Assembly (NCBI GenBank): GCA_037179515.1
Contig: JAXCGZ010009466.1
Location: forward strand, 52,501 to 116,500
Direction: 5' to 3'
DNA: 64,000 nucleotides
From: Halocaridina rubra
Lineage: Eukaryota; Arthropoda; Malacostraca; Decapoda; Atyidae
The position numbers and the translations under genes are program-made. Below the pieces are notes generated by a model. It made no database searches. It worked only from the letters and a program-made list of their open reading frames with translations, and had not been told where the DNA came from. The stretch's first letter is position 1. Each line of letters opens with the position of its first letter. Below, one piece after another: positions 1 to 15,194 of this stretch.

Positions 1-14
1 TTGTTAAAGTAGAA

Positions 15-195
15 TTGGGGCAACGGTAGGTCAGTGGTAGATCACGCTAGTAGGGGAGGGAGAAGTGTGACCAACGCGGGTTTGATCCCACCGCGGGGCA
101 TTAGGAATGTCATTCAGTCGCGATACCCCTGCTCCAATCTATGTCTAACCCCGATCGAATAGGGACTGATTGTGACACATTAAACGAAAAAAAAA
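15..195 (+). repeat. tRNA-derived SINE (putative)
   Basis: The segment has a tRNA-like head. An A-box-like stretch (taggtcagtggtaga, near 28) resembles a tRNA D-arm, and a B-box-like stretch (gggtttgatccc) lies near 80. An unrelated body and an A-rich end near 187-198 follow. The spacing between boxes is longer than in a functional tRNA, so a SINE or decayed tRNA pseudogene fits better than a tRNA gene. No second copy of this exact family was recognised in the window. Confidence 0.45.
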
Positions 196-429
196 ATATT
201 ATTCTTAACTTCTTTTTACTTATCTTTGATAACAGAAAATCTCACCTTATACACCCAGTAGCTACTCTCCAACATGATCATCTAGCCCGGATTTCACATT
301 TACAGTGCAGGAGGGTCTGGGTGCAGCAGCATAATTTGATAATTTCGGATGGCAACAGATACTTGAGTTAGCAATGAGCATGCTTAAGTGGTCATCAGTC
401 ATTAAGTGTGAAACTGTTGGACTTTAGAT

Positions 430-850
430 TGCCATGATATATGGCATCAGTGCAATAAAAAGGCTGTCATATTTTAGGACTCATAAAAGTGTCCTTCCAT
501 CACCGAGATCCTTGAAAAACTCTTTGAAAATTCAATTGAGAGCAATGGCAGAAGCTCTTATCTGTGCAAGTTTTAACTTCAAAAGTTTTTATGGGTGCTT
601 TCTCAAGCTGGGCTAATGGGAAATGATAAAGCTGACAAGCTTTCGAAAGTGACTTTTGACTGATCAGTATCTGAATCTATAATCAAACTGCCTCAGTTCA
701 TAGCAAAAGCATATAATAAGTAGTGGTAGGTGGAAAAGCAGAATGGAAAGACTGTGTCACAGCAAGACTTCACTCAACAGTATAATAAAAATGAAAACAA
801 TATATAACCAAAAGAAAAATAATTAGAGAAAGAAATGTGGGGCGGGCAAA
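430..850 (+). pseudogene. LINE remnant, RNase H-like region
   Basis: Around 590-660 one frame reads WVLSQAGLMGNDKADKLSK, which resembles the C-terminal part of the RNase H domain of jockey-like LINEs (the segment ending in a GNE-x-AD motif). Upstream, near 435-560, a short frame resembles the preceding RNase H region. The frames are broken and no reverse transcriptase is attached, so this is a decayed fragment immediately 5' of the next LINE. Confidence 0.4.
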
Positions 851-904
851 ATATCAAAGAATAGCCTCACCGTATTCCCTGCGTGTCGTAAAAGGCGACT
901 AAAA

Positions 905-2131
905 GTGGACGGGGCGGGGGGACTAGGAATCCCCCCCTTGTATCAACCTCCTGCGAGACGTCAAAGAAGAAGGGGAGTAGAGGGGAAAATAACTTCTCCC
1001 CAAACTCTAGTTTTGGGGTGTCTAAATGTGCGTGGTTGTAGTACGATAGAGAGCAAAAGATGTGAAATTGGATATATGTTTGGTAAGAGGAGGATGGATG
1101 TATTGGCATTGTGTGAGACGAAGATGAAAGGAAAAGGAGAAGTGGCATCTGGTGATGTGACAGGTAGGGTGTCTGGGGTTGAAAGGGGGAGAGCGAGAGA
1201 AGGTGTGGCATTATTGCTGAGTGAATGGATGGTAAATCAGGTAGTGGAATGGAAAGAAGTGTCATCTAGGCTGATGTGGGTGAGGGCTAGGATAGGAAGG
1301 GAATGTTGGGCTTTTGTTTGTGCGTATGGGCCAGGATGTGAGAGAAGTGAGGAAGAGCGGGATGAATTCTGGAATGAGTTAACTAGATGTGTGGATGGTC
1401 TGAGTAGAAGGAACTATGTAGTTGTGTTGGGTGACTTGAATGCCAGAGTGGGTGATGGAGAGATAGAAGGTGTTGTAGGAAAGTATGGGCTACCAGGTGG
1501 GAATGAGAGTGGCGAGAGACTGTTAGATATGTGTGTGGAGCAAGAGTTGGTGATAGGTAATAGTTTATTTAAGAAGAAGTTAATAAATAAGTATACATGG
1601 ATGAGAGTGGCAAATGGAAGAGTGAAAGAAAGAGCATTGATGGATTATGTGTTAGTAGCAAAGAGCATGATTGGTAGAGTGAAAGATGTACATGCATTCA
1701 GGGGTGTGGCTGCTGGGATGTCTGATCATTCTTTGGTTGAAGCAAAAGGGGTAGTAGCAAAAGAGTGGGGAAATAGTGTGGGGGGATGTAGAAGGGAAAT
1801 AGTGAAGGTGGAAGAGTTTAAAAAGCCAGAGAAGAGACAGGAATATCAGGACAGGTTGAGAGTGGCATATGACAGGGTGAAAGAAAGAGAAGTTGGGGAG
1901 TTAGGGGAGGAATGGGGGTTGATGAAAGAATGTTTTGTGGGACATGCAAGTGATGTGTGTGGAAAGAGGTTTGTTGGAGGTGGCATGAGGAGGGGCAGCG
2001 AGTGGTGGAATGAAGGGGTGAAAATGAAGGTGGAAGAGAAAAAGAGGGCTTTTGAGGAATGGCTGCAGTGTAAAGTAGGGAGAAGTGTGAAAGATATAGG
2101 GAGAAAAATGTGGAAACCAAGCGGAAGGTAG
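905..2131 (+). pseudogene. LINE endonuclease domain and linker (ORF part 1)
   Basis: The frame encodes an exonuclease-endonuclease-phosphatase type nuclease that would nick target DNA for target-primed reverse transcription. Visible landmarks are LGCLNVRG near the start, LALCETKMKG carrying the catalytic Glu, VVLGDLNARVG carrying the Asp/Asn pair, and GMSDHSLVEA carrying the terminal Asp-His. A charged linker follows. The frame is lost near 2105, and the reading continues in another frame from about 2101. The true N-terminus is uncertain: the frame opens without a convincing ATG context. Confidence 0.8.
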
Positions 2132-3946
2132 AGGAAGAGAAGAGGTTGGCAAATGTTAGGTGGGGACAGGATTTTAGTAGGTCATATGAGGAGAATAAAA
2201 AGAAGTTTTGGAAAGAAGTGAAGAGAGCAAGGAAGGGTGGATCGAGGATGGAAGAGACAGTGAAAGATGTGAATGGACAGATGTTAAGAGGGAACGATGC
2301 AAGGAAAAGATGGGCAGAATATTTTGAGTGCTTGCTGAATGATGAGGAAGATAGAGAGGCAGCTATAGTGGCAGTGGGAGGGGTTCAAGGGCCAGTAATG
2401 GGAGATGAAAATGAGAGAGAGATTGCAAGAGAGGAGGTGAAAAGGGCATTGTATGAAGCGAAAGCAGGTAAAGCACCTGGAATGGATGGTGTGAGAGCGG
2501 AGATGTTGAAAGAAGGGGGTGTGACTGCATTGGAATGGTTAGTGAGTGTGTTTAATATATGCTTTATGTTGTCATTGGTGCCAGTGGATTGGGTGATTGC
2601 CTGTATAGTGCCCCTATACAAAGGTAAGGGAGATATGTATGAATGCAGTAATTTTAGGGGCATAAGTTTGTTAAGTGTGGTAGGAAAAGTGTATGGTAGG
2701 ATACTGGTTAATAGGATTAGGGATAAGACGGAATATGTGATCGCGGAAGTGCAGAGTGGTTTTAGGAGAGGTAGAGGCTGTATAGATCAGATTTTTTATA
2801 GTTAGGCAGTTATGTGAGAAATATTTAGCAAAGGGTAAGGATGTGTATTTTGCATTTTTGGATCTGCAGAAAGCATATGATAGAGTTGATAGAGAGGCTA
2901 TGTGGAATGTTTTGAGATTATATGGAATCAATGGTAAATTGTTGCATGCAGTGAAGAGTTTGTATGAGGGTAGTAGAGCTTGTGTTAGGGTAGGAAATGA
3001 AGTGAGTGAGTGGTTTCCAGTGAGTGTGGGACTGAGACAGGGATGTGTGATGTCACCATGGCTGTTCAATTTGTATATTGATGGAGTTGTAAGAGAGGTG
3101 AATGAGCGAGTGCGTGGTCGAGGTTTGAGAATGGTAGATGGGGATGATAACGAGTGGGAGCTGAATCAGTTGCTGTTTGCAGATGATACTGTGGTGGTGG
3201 CAGATTCAGAGGAAAAGCTGTGTCAGTTAGTGTCAGAATTTGGAATGGTGTGTGAGAGAAGGAAGCTGCGAGTGAATGTGGGAAAGAGTAAGGTTATGAG
3301 GTGTACAAGAGATGAGGATGGCACTGGATTGAATGTTATGTTGAATGGAGAGACACTTGAGGAGGTTAATCAGTTTAAGTATTTAGGCTCGGTTATAGCT
3401 GCAAATGGTGGAGTGGAAGCAGATGTGTGTCACAGAGTGAATGAAGGATGTAAAGTGTTGGGTGCATTGACAGGAGTGATGAAGAATAGAGGATTGGAAA
3501 TGAATGTTAAAAAAGTTTTGTATGAGAAAGTGGTTGTGCCAACTGTGATGTATGGATCAGAGTTATGGGGTATGAAAGTAAGTGAGAGATGGAAACTAAA
3601 TGTGTTTGAGATGAAATGCCTGAGGAGTATGATTGGTGTATCTCGATTGGATAGGGTTAGGAATGAAGTGGTGAGAGCAAGAACGGGTGTGAGGAGAGAA
3701 ATTGCAGCCAGAGTAGATATGAATATTCTGAGATGGTTTGGCCATGTGGAAAGGATGGATGATGAAAGGCTGCTGAAAAAGGTGATGAATGCGAGAGTTG
3801 ATGGGAGAAATGCTAGAGGGAGGCCTAGGTTTGGATGGATGGATGGAGTAAGGAGAGCCCTGAATGATAGGAGGATGGATGTGAGGGAAGCAAGCGAGCG
3901 TGCTAGGAATAGGAATGAGTGGCGAGCGATTGTGACGCGGCTCTGA
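2110..3946 (+). pseudogene. LINE reverse transcriptase (ORF part 2), one internal frameshift
   Basis: This is the reverse transcriptase of the same element. The first part (to 2805) carries KAGKAPGMDGVRAEMLK, FRGISLLSVVGKVYG and QSGFRRGRGCIDQI. A frameshift in a T-run near 2793-2800 then moves the reading to the frame of 2843-3946. That part carries FLDLQKAYDRVD (first catalytic Asp), LRQGCVMSPWLFNLYIDG, LLFADDTVVVAD (catalytic FADD box) and NQFKYLGSVI. It ends in a basic tail of the WFGHVERMDDERLLKKV type common in RTE-like LINEs. The catalytic residues are all present, and inactivation comes only from the two frame breaks. Confidence 0.85.
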
Positions 3947-4355
3947 TGGGCATCTCCTGTTACCACGGGGCTGCATCTTACAGAGATAGCCCTGTGGTAG
4001 GGGCAGTAGGAGGAGCTGGCAGTTGTGAAGCGACACAGGTTGTGGAAGAGCCGGGAGGATGGGCTGTGGCACTCCAGCAGTGCCATCTGCACGGTTGCTA
4101 GCTCCCTCGTCATTGGACATAGAGCAAAGTAATCCCCCTATTTGTTTTCCTTTCTTGATGTCGGCTACCCCTCAATTTAAGGGGAAACAGCCAAGGTATA
4201 TGTATATGTATGTATAATAAATACTCAGTATACGTACTGTAGGCTCGCTAACAGGAGTCGTCATCGTCAGGAGGTATCGATGGCTTAAGTGGGAACGCTA
4301 ATATTACTTGAAAATTAAACAAGTGCGTCGGCTCTTCAACGTAACAATATGGTTA

Positions 4356-4970
4356 TTACTTGTTCATTTTATTAATTTCTTTTATCGTTATAATTTCAAT
4401 CGATGTCATTGCTAGAGAATACTCTCTCATTCTCCTTGGAATAGCGCTCGCGCCCCTCCCCCCCAAAAAAAAAGTTATTCTCTTTAATGTTGAAAAACAC
4501 CTCTCCGCTTTTGCCGATGTCATTGCAGTTGTTATTAAAATACTCAGTAGTTTTACAGTTTCTGAAAATACTGATTGTATATGACTGTCGTTCTCAAGCT
4601 CCAATTGGTCAATGTGGTTTTCTGATTAACGCACGTCTTCTCTTGTGCACAACATATTTTGGCTTTATCAAACATAGGACAGACTGCAAATGCATACCAA
4701 GTGGATTAATCGGGAAGTCTCAGTTTAACATTGGAAAATTATTCATTAAAGTAACTTCCTAAGTTCCAAACACTTAAAAAAACTGAACCTCGTTCTGAAA
4801 TACAACAAAAATGTCACAAACCTTATTTTCAGTAACTGATCTATCTGTATTCAATATTCTTATCTTTTGCTCAGAAGGCGAAAAAGCAAAACATTCACCT
4901 CTTAATTTTTGAACGGCTGAGGTGAAAGCTTTTAAAGGGGCACTAGCCTTCCTTACCTGCATCAGTCTTT
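4356..4970 (-). pseudogene. hAT transposase remnant, C-terminal dimerisation region
   Basis: On the minus strand, 4604-4356 reads SETVKLLSILITTAMTSAKAERC in part, followed by FSTLKRI and LAMTSIE. This matches the hAT C-terminal dimerisation signature (T-x-A-x-AER-x-FS-x-LKRIK). A further minus frame at 4962-4774 may be an upstream part of the same transposase, but that link is weak. Stops and a low-complexity G-run near 4460 show it is inactive. Terminal inverted repeats and the BED finger were not found. Confidence 0.65.
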
Positions 4971-5535
4971 CTAAATGAAGAAAAAAATTTTAACATGAAG
5001 CATTACTTGGGAGAAAAATTCCAACCCAAACTCGAATTAAGGACGATTCACAATTTGGTGAATGTAAGCTACAGAAGAGCTTACGACAAAGTAAATAAAT
5101 TAACTAATTAACGGCAAATTATCTAACGAAGTTGCTTCATATTCCATCTCAAAGTTCTCGACTCTTCTGCAAATGAAATAATTAGGTCCACTAATTACAG
5201 CCATGATCCAGTTAGTTTCTAAATTTTGAGATGTTTCTTTTGATGTGAATGGAATTGTACAAAAGCGCCCTTAGAATACTAATATTAAAAAATACGCACA
5301 AACTGAATAATTAAATATAATTTTGTATACAGTATGGTCTTATTTTAATTAATTCTTATACCAAGATTCATATATTTTTATCCTCAGATGATCAGAACAA
5401 TTAAAACAATTTAAGTGGTTATTAAAATTAAGTTAACATTGAACGCACAACGAAAAACGAGTAATTAAGTATAATTGTATACAATATTTGAATAACATAT
5501 ACAAAGCGTAGGATGGAGGGAGTGTATTATGACAG
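4971..5535. other. AT-rich intergenic DNA upstream of the cytokine gene
   Basis: No ORF, repeat family or RNA gene was recognised here. It is the likely upstream regulatory region of the gene at 5591. Confidence 0.4.
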
Positions 5536-5544
5536 TATATAAAG
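5536..5544 (+). promoter_or_regulatory. TATA box of the IL-17-like gene
   Basis: TATATAAAG lies 47 bp upstream of the ATG at 5591. With the usual 25-31 bp spacing, transcription would start near 5565-5570 and give a very short 5' UTR. This supports 5591 as the start codon. Confidence 0.55.
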
Positions 5545-5590
5545 TGAAGAAAACGCGTCATGAGTGCGACTTCGAGGAAAGACATCAAGC

Positions 5591-6295
5591 ATGGATAACC
5601 ATCGCATACACAAGTCCTCTCGATCGTTCCTTGTCATCACTTTAATTTGCATATTCGTTGTAATATTGCAAGATAAATCTGTAGTATCGGTAAAATCAGC
5701 AACATATCCTCAACCTTACATCATGACGGCATGGGAGGCAGGCGGACCTGAAAGGCTGAAATGGTCGGAAGCGGCAATTAAGATCTTGAAGCGAACACAA
5801 GATAAAATCTCGGCTACAACGGACGAACTCCAGTATTTCTCGGAGGATCAAGTTGATTTAGCGAGCAGGGCCGAATACAAAGTTGTTCCTGATCCTATTA
5901 TCTATACTTCTCAGATTATCCATAAAGGGGTCAACTGTTCCTCAATACGGTCAGCAATGCATAAGAATCACATCAGTCCAGAACTCCAGCTTCGACCCGA
6001 ATGGATATACGAGTCGCAGTTACTTGGAAGTTGCCCTACACATTACGTTACAAGAGAGCTGCCGCCTATGTACTCACCTTCAGTAGTTGTGGAAGCTGTG
6101 TGTACCTGCGGGGGTTCAAAATGTTCCGATGATGGTCACCAGTGTTTACCAGTCTCTCGTCACATCCCAGTTTGGGTTCGTCAAGGGCCAAATTTCCACG
6201 TTTTGGATGTTGAAGAATTGACAGTTGCTTGTGCATGTGTCAGGAGACCAAGCACTGGAGCTAACTTTATCTATTCACCTGCCATCCAAAGTTAA
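5591..6295 (+). CDS. IL-17-like secreted cystine-knot cytokine, single exon, 234 aa
   Basis: The product is a predicted secreted cytokine of the interleukin-17 fold, which in arthropods would act extracellularly through IL-17-receptor-like proteins; that role is inferred from the family. The ATG at 5591 is chosen because the upstream in-frame codon is GTG and the N-terminus then has a signal peptide: basic residues, a hydrophobic core FLVITLICIFVVIL at about 13-26, and likely cleavage near residues 36-40. The mature chain has eight cysteines at 116, 148, 171, 173, 178, 185, 214 and 216. The spacing includes SCPTHY, a VVVEAVCTC block, CLPV and a terminal ACACVRRP, matching the IL-17 pattern. 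N115 lies in an NCS glycosylation sequon. The first ~100 mature residues resemble nothing I recognise. The gene is intact, intronless and flanked by transposon debris. Another cystine-knot cytokine is the main alternative. Confidence 0.75.
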   Translation: MDNHRIHKSSRSFLVITLICIFVVILQDKSVVSVKSATYPQPYIMTAWEAGGPERLKWSEAAIKILKRTQDKISATTDELQYFSEDQVDLASRAEYKVVPDPIIYTSQIIHKGVNCSSIRSAMHKNHISPELQLRPEWIYESQLLGSCPTHYVTRELPPMYSPSVVVEAVCTCGGSKCSDDGHQCLPVSRHIPVWVRQGPNFHVLDVEELTVACACVRRPSTGANFIYSPAIQS

Positions 6296-6536
6296 GAGTT
6301 TCACTCATTTGAATGCGACTTTGCTCTGTCCATATCAAGATGACCTTTTGCTCGCTAATAGACAAAGTACACTTGCACGATATCGAAGTAGTTAACTACA
6401 GAAGGGTCAAGTTTCTCAAATCAGAATGAAACTTACAGACTTGAATCAAGTATTACGGAAATATATCTCTGCTAGTTCTTTGAGAATCTGTTACATAATG
6501 TATAATAATTACTATCCATTAAAGCTGAATATGGTG

Positions 6537-6653
<117 letters not shown>

Positions 6654-6674
6654 CACACACAATAATATATCTGT

Positions 6675-6680
6675 AATAAA
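6675..6680 (+). terminator. Poly(A) signal candidate for the IL-17-like gene
   Basis: AATAAA lies about 380 bp after the stop codon. If it is used, the (TA)n tract at 6539-6651 lies in the 3' UTR. Confidence 0.45.
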
Positions 6681-6831
6681 TACTTGAAGCTGCACTACGA
6701 ATGTTTAATGTCCTGTCCTTTCTGTCTATTAAAAATTTCGTAATTTAATTAAACCATATATAAAAGTTTTCTTTCCAGATAGTAAATGCTATCACTATTC
6801 CACATACATGCAGTGATGTCATCCATTTATC

Positions 6832-8502
<1,671 letters not shown>

Positions 8503-8526
8503 TAAAAAAAAAAAAAAAAAAAAAAA
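8503..8526. repeat. Poly(A) tract
   Basis: Run of about 24 A residues, possibly the tail of a retroposed sequence on the plus strand. No body was recognised upstream. Confidence 0.8.
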
Positions 8527-8599
8527 ACTACCACCACAGTTTACAAACTATAAATGTATATTTTCAGTGATGAAATACACAAGCTCTGCTTAAGCTTTT

Positions 8600-9103
8600 A
8601 ACATCACAAAAACCCACTACAACTCCCTACAGGATATACAAAATATAGCTCTAAACACAATCACAGCTACTGCAATTATAGATCAATTATAACAAGAAAT
8701 CAAAGTTTCCAAGTCAAAGACTGCCTAGACATGAACACAAATCCTTGTTAAAGTCCCCACAAACCAACTATACAATATGGTAGAGCACCTACACACACTA
8801 AGGAATATCAAAACACCTTGCACACAATGTAATATAAATACTGTCCTCATTTCTCACTCGCCCTTTCAATATTCACCAGGCCATGCTGTGGGCACCAAGA
8901 CAGCCCTTCTGAGCTATCACGAGGGGCTGGATGATTCTCTTAATGATGGCTGTCCAGAATGTAACATATCACCTCATATAATGAGACACGGTATGCAAGA
9001 CTGCAGAGCACACAACCACTTGTGCCAACAACACATTCCCCGAGAGCTTTGTGAGAAAGCCCAAGATCTGCTGTGGAATGCCTTGTGGACTCAAGTCGTT
9101 TAG
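8600..9103 (+). pseudogene. LINE C-terminal remnant (jockey-like)
   Basis: Near 8627-8680 a frame reads LQDIQNIALNTITATA, resembling the LQ-x-x-QN-x-ALR-x-ITG motif that follows the reverse transcriptase in jockey/I-type LINEs. It is followed after a break by 8777-9103, with VEHLHTLRNIKTP and a Cys/His cluster (CPECNISPH, MRHGMQDCRAH) like the C-terminal CCHC-type region of such elements. It is decayed and lacks a catalytic domain. Confidence 0.45.
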
Positions 9104-9154
9104 ACAGACAGCTATTGGAATGAAAACCCTACACCAATGGCTCTCCCTGGTACA

Positions 9155-9275
9155 CATTGATTATAGCCCTGGTAGTGGGGGAGAATGTATTTCACCTTGT
9201 ATATACTGCATGTCGTAGGAGGCAGGTGAATGGAATATCCCTGATGAAGAGGGAGAAAGAATTCTACCACCAGGT
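9155..9275 (+). repeat. Degenerate RTE-like LINE 5' leader
   Basis: The order of motifs (ccctggtagtgggggagaat, then gcatgtcgtaggaggc) follows the 5' leader of the LINE at 850 and the copies at 46740 and 53605, at lower identity. No endonuclease follows. Confidence 0.4.
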
Positions 9276-11300
<2,025 letters not shown>

Positions 11301-11306
11301 TTATAT

Positions 11307-11514
<208 letters not shown>

Positions 11515-12105
11515 TGGGTTCCCAATTAACATCAGGGTTCCATTCCTGACAGCTGCCGTAACCCGGATTTCGATGTATGTAGGAAAACACCTAAAGTCGA
11601 ACTTGGTTCTCCACCAATGTTAAAAATAAATACTCTACAACATAGAAAAATAATCTAAGTTCTTAATTTAAGACATAAAAATAGTAAAACTACACTATAC
11701 AATATTGCTTACCTTTACCTGTGTAATCTAAAACAAAAATAGTAAAAGTACACCACAGTATTACTCACAAGGGAGGGAGAAACAGATAGGCTCATAAGTA
11801 GGAGGAAGCTGGAGAGAAGGGTGCTGAAGAGACTGGGGCAAGTGAGTCTGGAGAGGCAAAAGAACATGCAGCAGATGATGGAGATTACTGGGGCATGTGT
11901 CTATAGAGGCACATGAGGTAGAGGGTACAGGATCTGCTGGTGGGGGCTCTACCTTCACATAGAATTGGTTGAGGCAAGTTTGGAAGGATGCCCTCTTCTC
12001 CTAAATTTCCTTGTAGCACCACAGGAATTCAGTGATCACTCTGGCAACTTTAGTGTACCTGGCAGTGTTGGGGTTCTGAGCCCTGAGAGCTTTGCTAAAC
12101 CTCTC

Positions 12106-13070
12106 TCAATGAGGAACATTCTTCACAGCCTGGAGAATATTGTACAACTTCCAGAACTCCTTGAGAGTCAAGTTCTTGTCCTTTTCAGTTGCCCTGAGAG
12201 CCATAGCGATTGTCCTTTGGAGGTAGCAGGCCTTGAAAGAGGCAATGACACCCTGATCCATTGGCTGTAACAATGCAGTGGTATTAGGTGGAAGGTAAAT
12301 CACCTTTAAATTAGGATGAATGTCATCCAAATAGGGAGGGTGACCAGGGGCATTGTCCAGCACTAGCAACACTATAAAGGGCAGACCCTTAGAAGCAGAG
12401 TATCACTTCACTTCTGGCAAAAATGGTTGCTAAACTAGTCCTCAAATAACTGAAGGGTTATTCAAGCCTTCTTGTTAGACTTCTAGATGACAGGCAGTTG
12501 ACCCTTTCAAATGTCCTTAAGTGCCCTTGAATTTTCTGCCAAGTAAACCAACAAGAGCTTCAGCTTACAGTCTTTAGCAGCATAAGCTCCCTACAGCAAA
12601 GTCAGTCTCTCCTTGCTGACTTTCTGGCCTGGTGCTGTCTTCTCTTCCTTGGCGATGTAAGTACGACTAGGTATAAGCTTCTTCGGAAAGGTAACCCCAC
12701 TCCTTAATTATTTCTGCTAACACTCTGGGAAATTCTTTTGCTGCCTTTTCATCACCACTAGCAGTTTCACCTTACAACCTTCGGTTTTAGCAAGACTCCT
12801 CCACCTCGAGCATAAAGTGACTATGCTGCTTAGTAATCACAGTGGACATAATAGGAGTAGAACCTTTCACGTGTTCAAGAATGCAATCTTTATTCTTAAT
12901 GATCATCGCAACAGTCGTGATGGTTAATCCCAGTGCGTGGCCAATGTTCATAGAACATTCTCCCTTTTCCGAGCGATTTACAATTTCTACTTTAATTTCC
13001 ATGGTGATGCTTTTCTATTCTATGCAGTACTGCCATCAGAAATATCACCACTATGTTGGGATACATAGTA
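12106..13070 (-). pseudogene. Tigger transposase remnant of T1
   Basis: On the minus strand, 13002-12787 encodes the N-terminal psq-type helix-turn-helix region ([38 protein letters not shown]). The segment 12372-12106 encodes the DDE-superfamily core (LLVLDNAPGHPP with the second catalytic Asp; NTTALLQPMDQGVI with the third). The sequence between is shifted and interrupted by stops. It resembles human TIGD1-like transposases in style and is inactive. Confidence 0.8.
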
Positions 13071-13171
13071 AAGTCAATAATGAGCAAACATGACCAAAAC
13101 CAATGAGAGTGCAGATGAGCAAACGAAACAATTAGGTAATTTCATCCAGCTGAGCGGCTGCTCTAAGTTCT

Positions 13172-15194
13172 GCATGGTGCCCGCACTTTGTAGTTCGTAA
13201 GTGCTGTGTTCCTAGTTTGTTCGTGTTCTTTCTTTGTGGTTTTCCTTTGTTTTGCCCTTACTTTAAGCTAGCCCATATTATGGCTCCTAAGAAAGAGAAG
13301 TGTTAGTGACATTGATGTTAAAAGGCCTAAATGTATAACAGTGGAAACAAAGAAAGAAATAATTGCTGAGCATGAAAACGGTGTTCATTTTCCGATCTCG
13401 CCACGCAGTATAACATGGCAAAATAGACTATCTGTACCATTTTAAAAAACAAAGAGGTTTTCAAGGTGGCTGACATGGCTAAAGGAGTGACTATATTAAC
13501 AAAGAATAGGTCACAGTTGATAGAGGAGGTAAAAAAGTTACTACTGGTTTGGATAAATGAGAAACAGCTGGCTGGAGACATTGTCAGTGAGGCTATAATA
13601 TGCACCAAGGCTTTACAAATACACCATGACTTAGTAGCAAACACTTCGAGCTCTAGTGGTGCTAAAATTGTTGAATCTAAAACCAGTAGAGGCTGGTTTG
13701 AAATATTTCGTTGACGAACTGGGATTCATAGTGTTGTTAGGCATGGAGAGGCGGCTAGTTCTGGCCAAAAGGCAGCGGATGCATACAAGGTAGAATTCGC
13801 CAATTTCAGAGAAAACGAAGGCTACATTTCACAGCAAGCTTTTAACCAGACTCTTTTGGAAGAAAATGCCTAAAAAAACCCAAGAGGAGAAGTCATTGCC
13901 TGGCCACAAACCAATGAAGGACAGGCTTACACTTTTATAGTGCGATAATGCAAGTGGGGACTGTAAGATTAAGCCTCTTTTAGTCTAACAATTTGAATAC
14001 CCGTGCATTTTCAAGCACAATAACGTGTTGAAGGCTAGCCTTCTGGTAATGTGGAGGTCAAATCCAAAGGCTTGGGTCAGGCGGATATTATTCACAGAGT
14101 CGTTGATTGAAGTGTTTGTGCCAACTGTGAAGAGATATCTTGAGGAAAGAGGTTTTCCCCTCAAGTGTCTGCTCATAATGGATAATGCTCATGCCCATCC
14201 TCCAGGTTTGGAAGATCTTTCTTTAGAATACGACTTTATAAAAGTCAACTTTCTAGCCCCGAATACCACTCCTCTCCTCCAGCCCATGACCAGCAAGTGA
14301 TTTCTAATTTTAAGAAGCTCTACATATAAGGGTCTTTTTGCCAGGTGTTTGCAGGTCATCAACGACAGAGATTTGATCCTTTGTGAATTCTGGAAAGACC
14401 ACTTTAATATCCTCCATTGCATTGGCCACACTGACAAGACATGGATGGACCTCTCATACTGCACATTGAACTCTGCCTGGAGGAAACTTTGATCAGGTTG
14501 TGTGGCTGAAACTTTGAGGGCTTCAAGCAGGAGTTAGCCATTAAAATTCTGAACGAAATTGTGGCCACTGGCAAGTTTGGGCTTGGAGGTCAATGAGGAG
14601 GATGTGGAGCTGGTGGAGGATCACAAATAAGAACTCACCATCGAAGAACAAATAAGAGTTGTAATGTGAACAGGTGAAGACTCACCAAGAGGAGCAGTCA
14701 TCAGAGGAGGGGAATGATAGGATAAAAGTTTCCAGTAAAAATTTAAAGATATTCTTAGTAAGTGGAGTGATGTGCAGGCTTTTATTGAGAATCACAACCT
14801 GGACAAAACTGTGAGCAACAGAGCAGTGAACATTTTAAATGACAAAGTGATGTCTCATTTTAGAAAAAGTTATCAGCAAAGAAAAAGACAAATTTCTCTG
14901 GATCGTTTTCTTGTGCCACTAGTTAGAACAACTTTCCAAGAGAACGTAGACAGAAAGCACCAGATACAGCCTATACCTGAACAGTTACCTATCGTTTTTA
15001 TGGAAGGGGGGGCTCCTTCAAAATAGTAGTCCTCCTCCTCCTTCACCACCATCCACGTATGCCAGCAACAATCAACCGCAAAGGTGAATACAGTACTGAA
15101 GCATGTTTTATTTTAGTGAAGTAGAATTCTTTTCCATTATTAATGCAAAACTGGGTTTACGAACGGATTAAATTCGTGAGTAGAGGTATGACTG
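13172..15194 (+). mobile_element. Tigger/pogo DNA transposon T2, apparently nested in T1
   Basis: The 3' terminal inverted repeat at about 15146-15194 reads inward as tacagtcatacctc, the typical Tigger/TIGD1-like end. A leader with gtgctgtgttcc and gtttgttcgtgtt precedes the ATG at 13280. The 5' inverted repeat is not recognisable. Orientation is opposite to T1, so the two transposase remnants lie head to head about 210 bp apart. Confidence 0.6.
13280..15026 (+). pseudogene. Tigger transposase remnant of T2
   Basis: The ATG at 13280 begins MAPKKEK, and frames then shift. The segment 13466-13714 encodes the CENP-B-type DNA-binding region (ADMAKGVTILTKNRSQLIEE, KASRGW-like end). Near 14025-14300 the DDE core has VMWRSNPKAWV, LLIMDNAHAHPPG (second catalytic Asp) and NTTPLLQPM, followed by a single-base loss exactly at the third catalytic Asp. 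The segment 14772-15026 encodes the C-terminal MSHFRKSYQQRKRQISLDRF. Multiple frameshifts make it inactive. Confidence 0.8.

Larger units (their letters stand above)
850..4222 (+). mobile_element. RTE-like non-LTR retrotransposon, nearly complete
   Basis: The element runs from a GC-rich 5' leader (ttccctgcgtgtcgtaaaag near 875) through an apurinic-like endonuclease and a reverse transcriptase to a short 3' UTR ending in a TATG/TATA-type simple repeat near 4198-4222. That simple-repeat end is typical of RTE-clade LINEs. Only two frame breaks are evident in about 3 kb of coding sequence, so the insertion is fairly young. The leader recurs near 46740 and 53605, and more weakly near 9160. Clade assignment is by overall organisation and motif style and is not certain. 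Confidence 0.8.

Noticed and set aside
1818..2663. Ser/Pro/His/Leu-rich minus-strand frames opposite the RTE-like LINE
   Set aside because: They are antisense shadows of a purine-rich coding strand, with no conserved motifs.
3430..4120. Long minus-strand frames of 227 and 174 codons
   Set aside because: They lie antisense to the LINE RT C-terminus and 3' UTR; composition is explained by the sense coding strand.
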